Positions 63,806 through 64,000 of a stretch of DNA of 64,000 bases are shown here, piece by piece. Both the position numbers and the translations under genes were made by a program. The stretch covers positions 118,944-182,943 of the forward strand of contig JAFQVY010000020.1 in NCBI GenBank assembly GCA_017407755.1, read 5' to 3'. How positions within the stretch are numbered: position 1 is the first letter of the stretch; each line of letters starts with the position of its first letter. The stretch comes from Clostridia bacterium (GTDB lineage: Bacteria > Bacillota > Clostridia > Oscillospirales > Acutalibacteraceae). Below the pieces are notes generated by a model that saw only the letters and a list, made by a program, of their open reading frames with translations, had not been told where the DNA came from and did no database searches.

Positions 63806-64000
<195 letters not shown>

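Overview
The window reads as a chromosomal segment of a spore-forming, moderate-to-low G+C member of the Clostridia, most likely Oscillospiraceae and close to the Ruminococcus bromii type (inference). The evidence is: a Bacillota-type housekeeping superoperon (yicC-remA-gmk-rpoZ-priA-def-fmt-rsmB-rlmN-prpC-prkC-rsgA); sporulation genes (ylbJ, yqfC, yqfD, a dacF-like gene, a ymxH-like gene, a sleB-like hydrolase); T-box, THF and FMN riboswitches; and dockerin-bearing secreted proteins, one of them a starch-debranching pullulanase. R. bromii is the known organism with a starch-degrading, cohesin/dockerin-assembled 'amylosome'. No tRNA, rRNA, CRISPR array, insertion sequence or prophage was recognised.

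Layout. 1-1.2 kb: the end of a secreted protein and yebC on the minus strand. 1.4-14.7 kb: the plus-strand superoperon, with overlapping or nearly touching genes, ending in an HPr-kinase-like ATPase. 14.8-19.5 kb: a secreted CotH-dockerin protein, an ApbE lipoprotein and mnmA. 19.5-22.8 kb: an orphan PTS EIIC divergent from a PfkB kinase, then tcdA and a PAP2 phosphatase. 22.9-28.1 kb: asnB, then a divergent sporulation pair (ylbJ versus yqfC-yqfD) and ymdB. 28.3-32.8 kb: fakA, recG and an unusual metallophosphoesterase. 32.9-37.8 kb: D-Ala-D-Ala carboxypeptidase, a SpoIID-like fragment, a large unknown membrane protein and a leucine-rich-repeat dockerin protein. 37.8-45.5 kb: T-box-thrS, a VanY-like protein lacking zinc ligands, rpmE, a YigZ protein, dnaG-rpoD-zincin and a LysM protein. 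45.6-52.2 kb: eno and two tandem type I pullulanases, one without a signal peptide and one secreted with dockerin, MucBP-like and CBM26-like modules. 52.2-54.7 kb: a folate transporter gene behind a THF riboswitch, followed by a dehydrogenase, and a riboflavin transporter gene behind an FMN riboswitch. 54.7-58.9 kb: LicD, glycosyltransferase, membrane protein and PepV dipeptidase. 59-63.7 kb: yfbR, an LCP ligase, two unknown membrane proteins, a ymxH-like gene and a sleB-like hydrolase behind a long structured leader. The window ends inside rpsB.

How it fits together. The distinctive biology is extracellular starch use. Three unlinked genes (CotH-, LRR- and pullulanase-dockerins) carry near-identical dockerin repeats, implying one shared cohesin partner encoded outside the window. 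The secreted pullulanase could debranch starch outside and its cytoplasmic sister could finish imported dextrins. The two adjacent vitamin-importer riboswitches suggest reliance on external folate and riboflavin. Several proteins look like enzyme families that lost catalytic or metal-binding residues (VanY-like, metallophosphoesterase, SpoIID-like) and deserve a second look.
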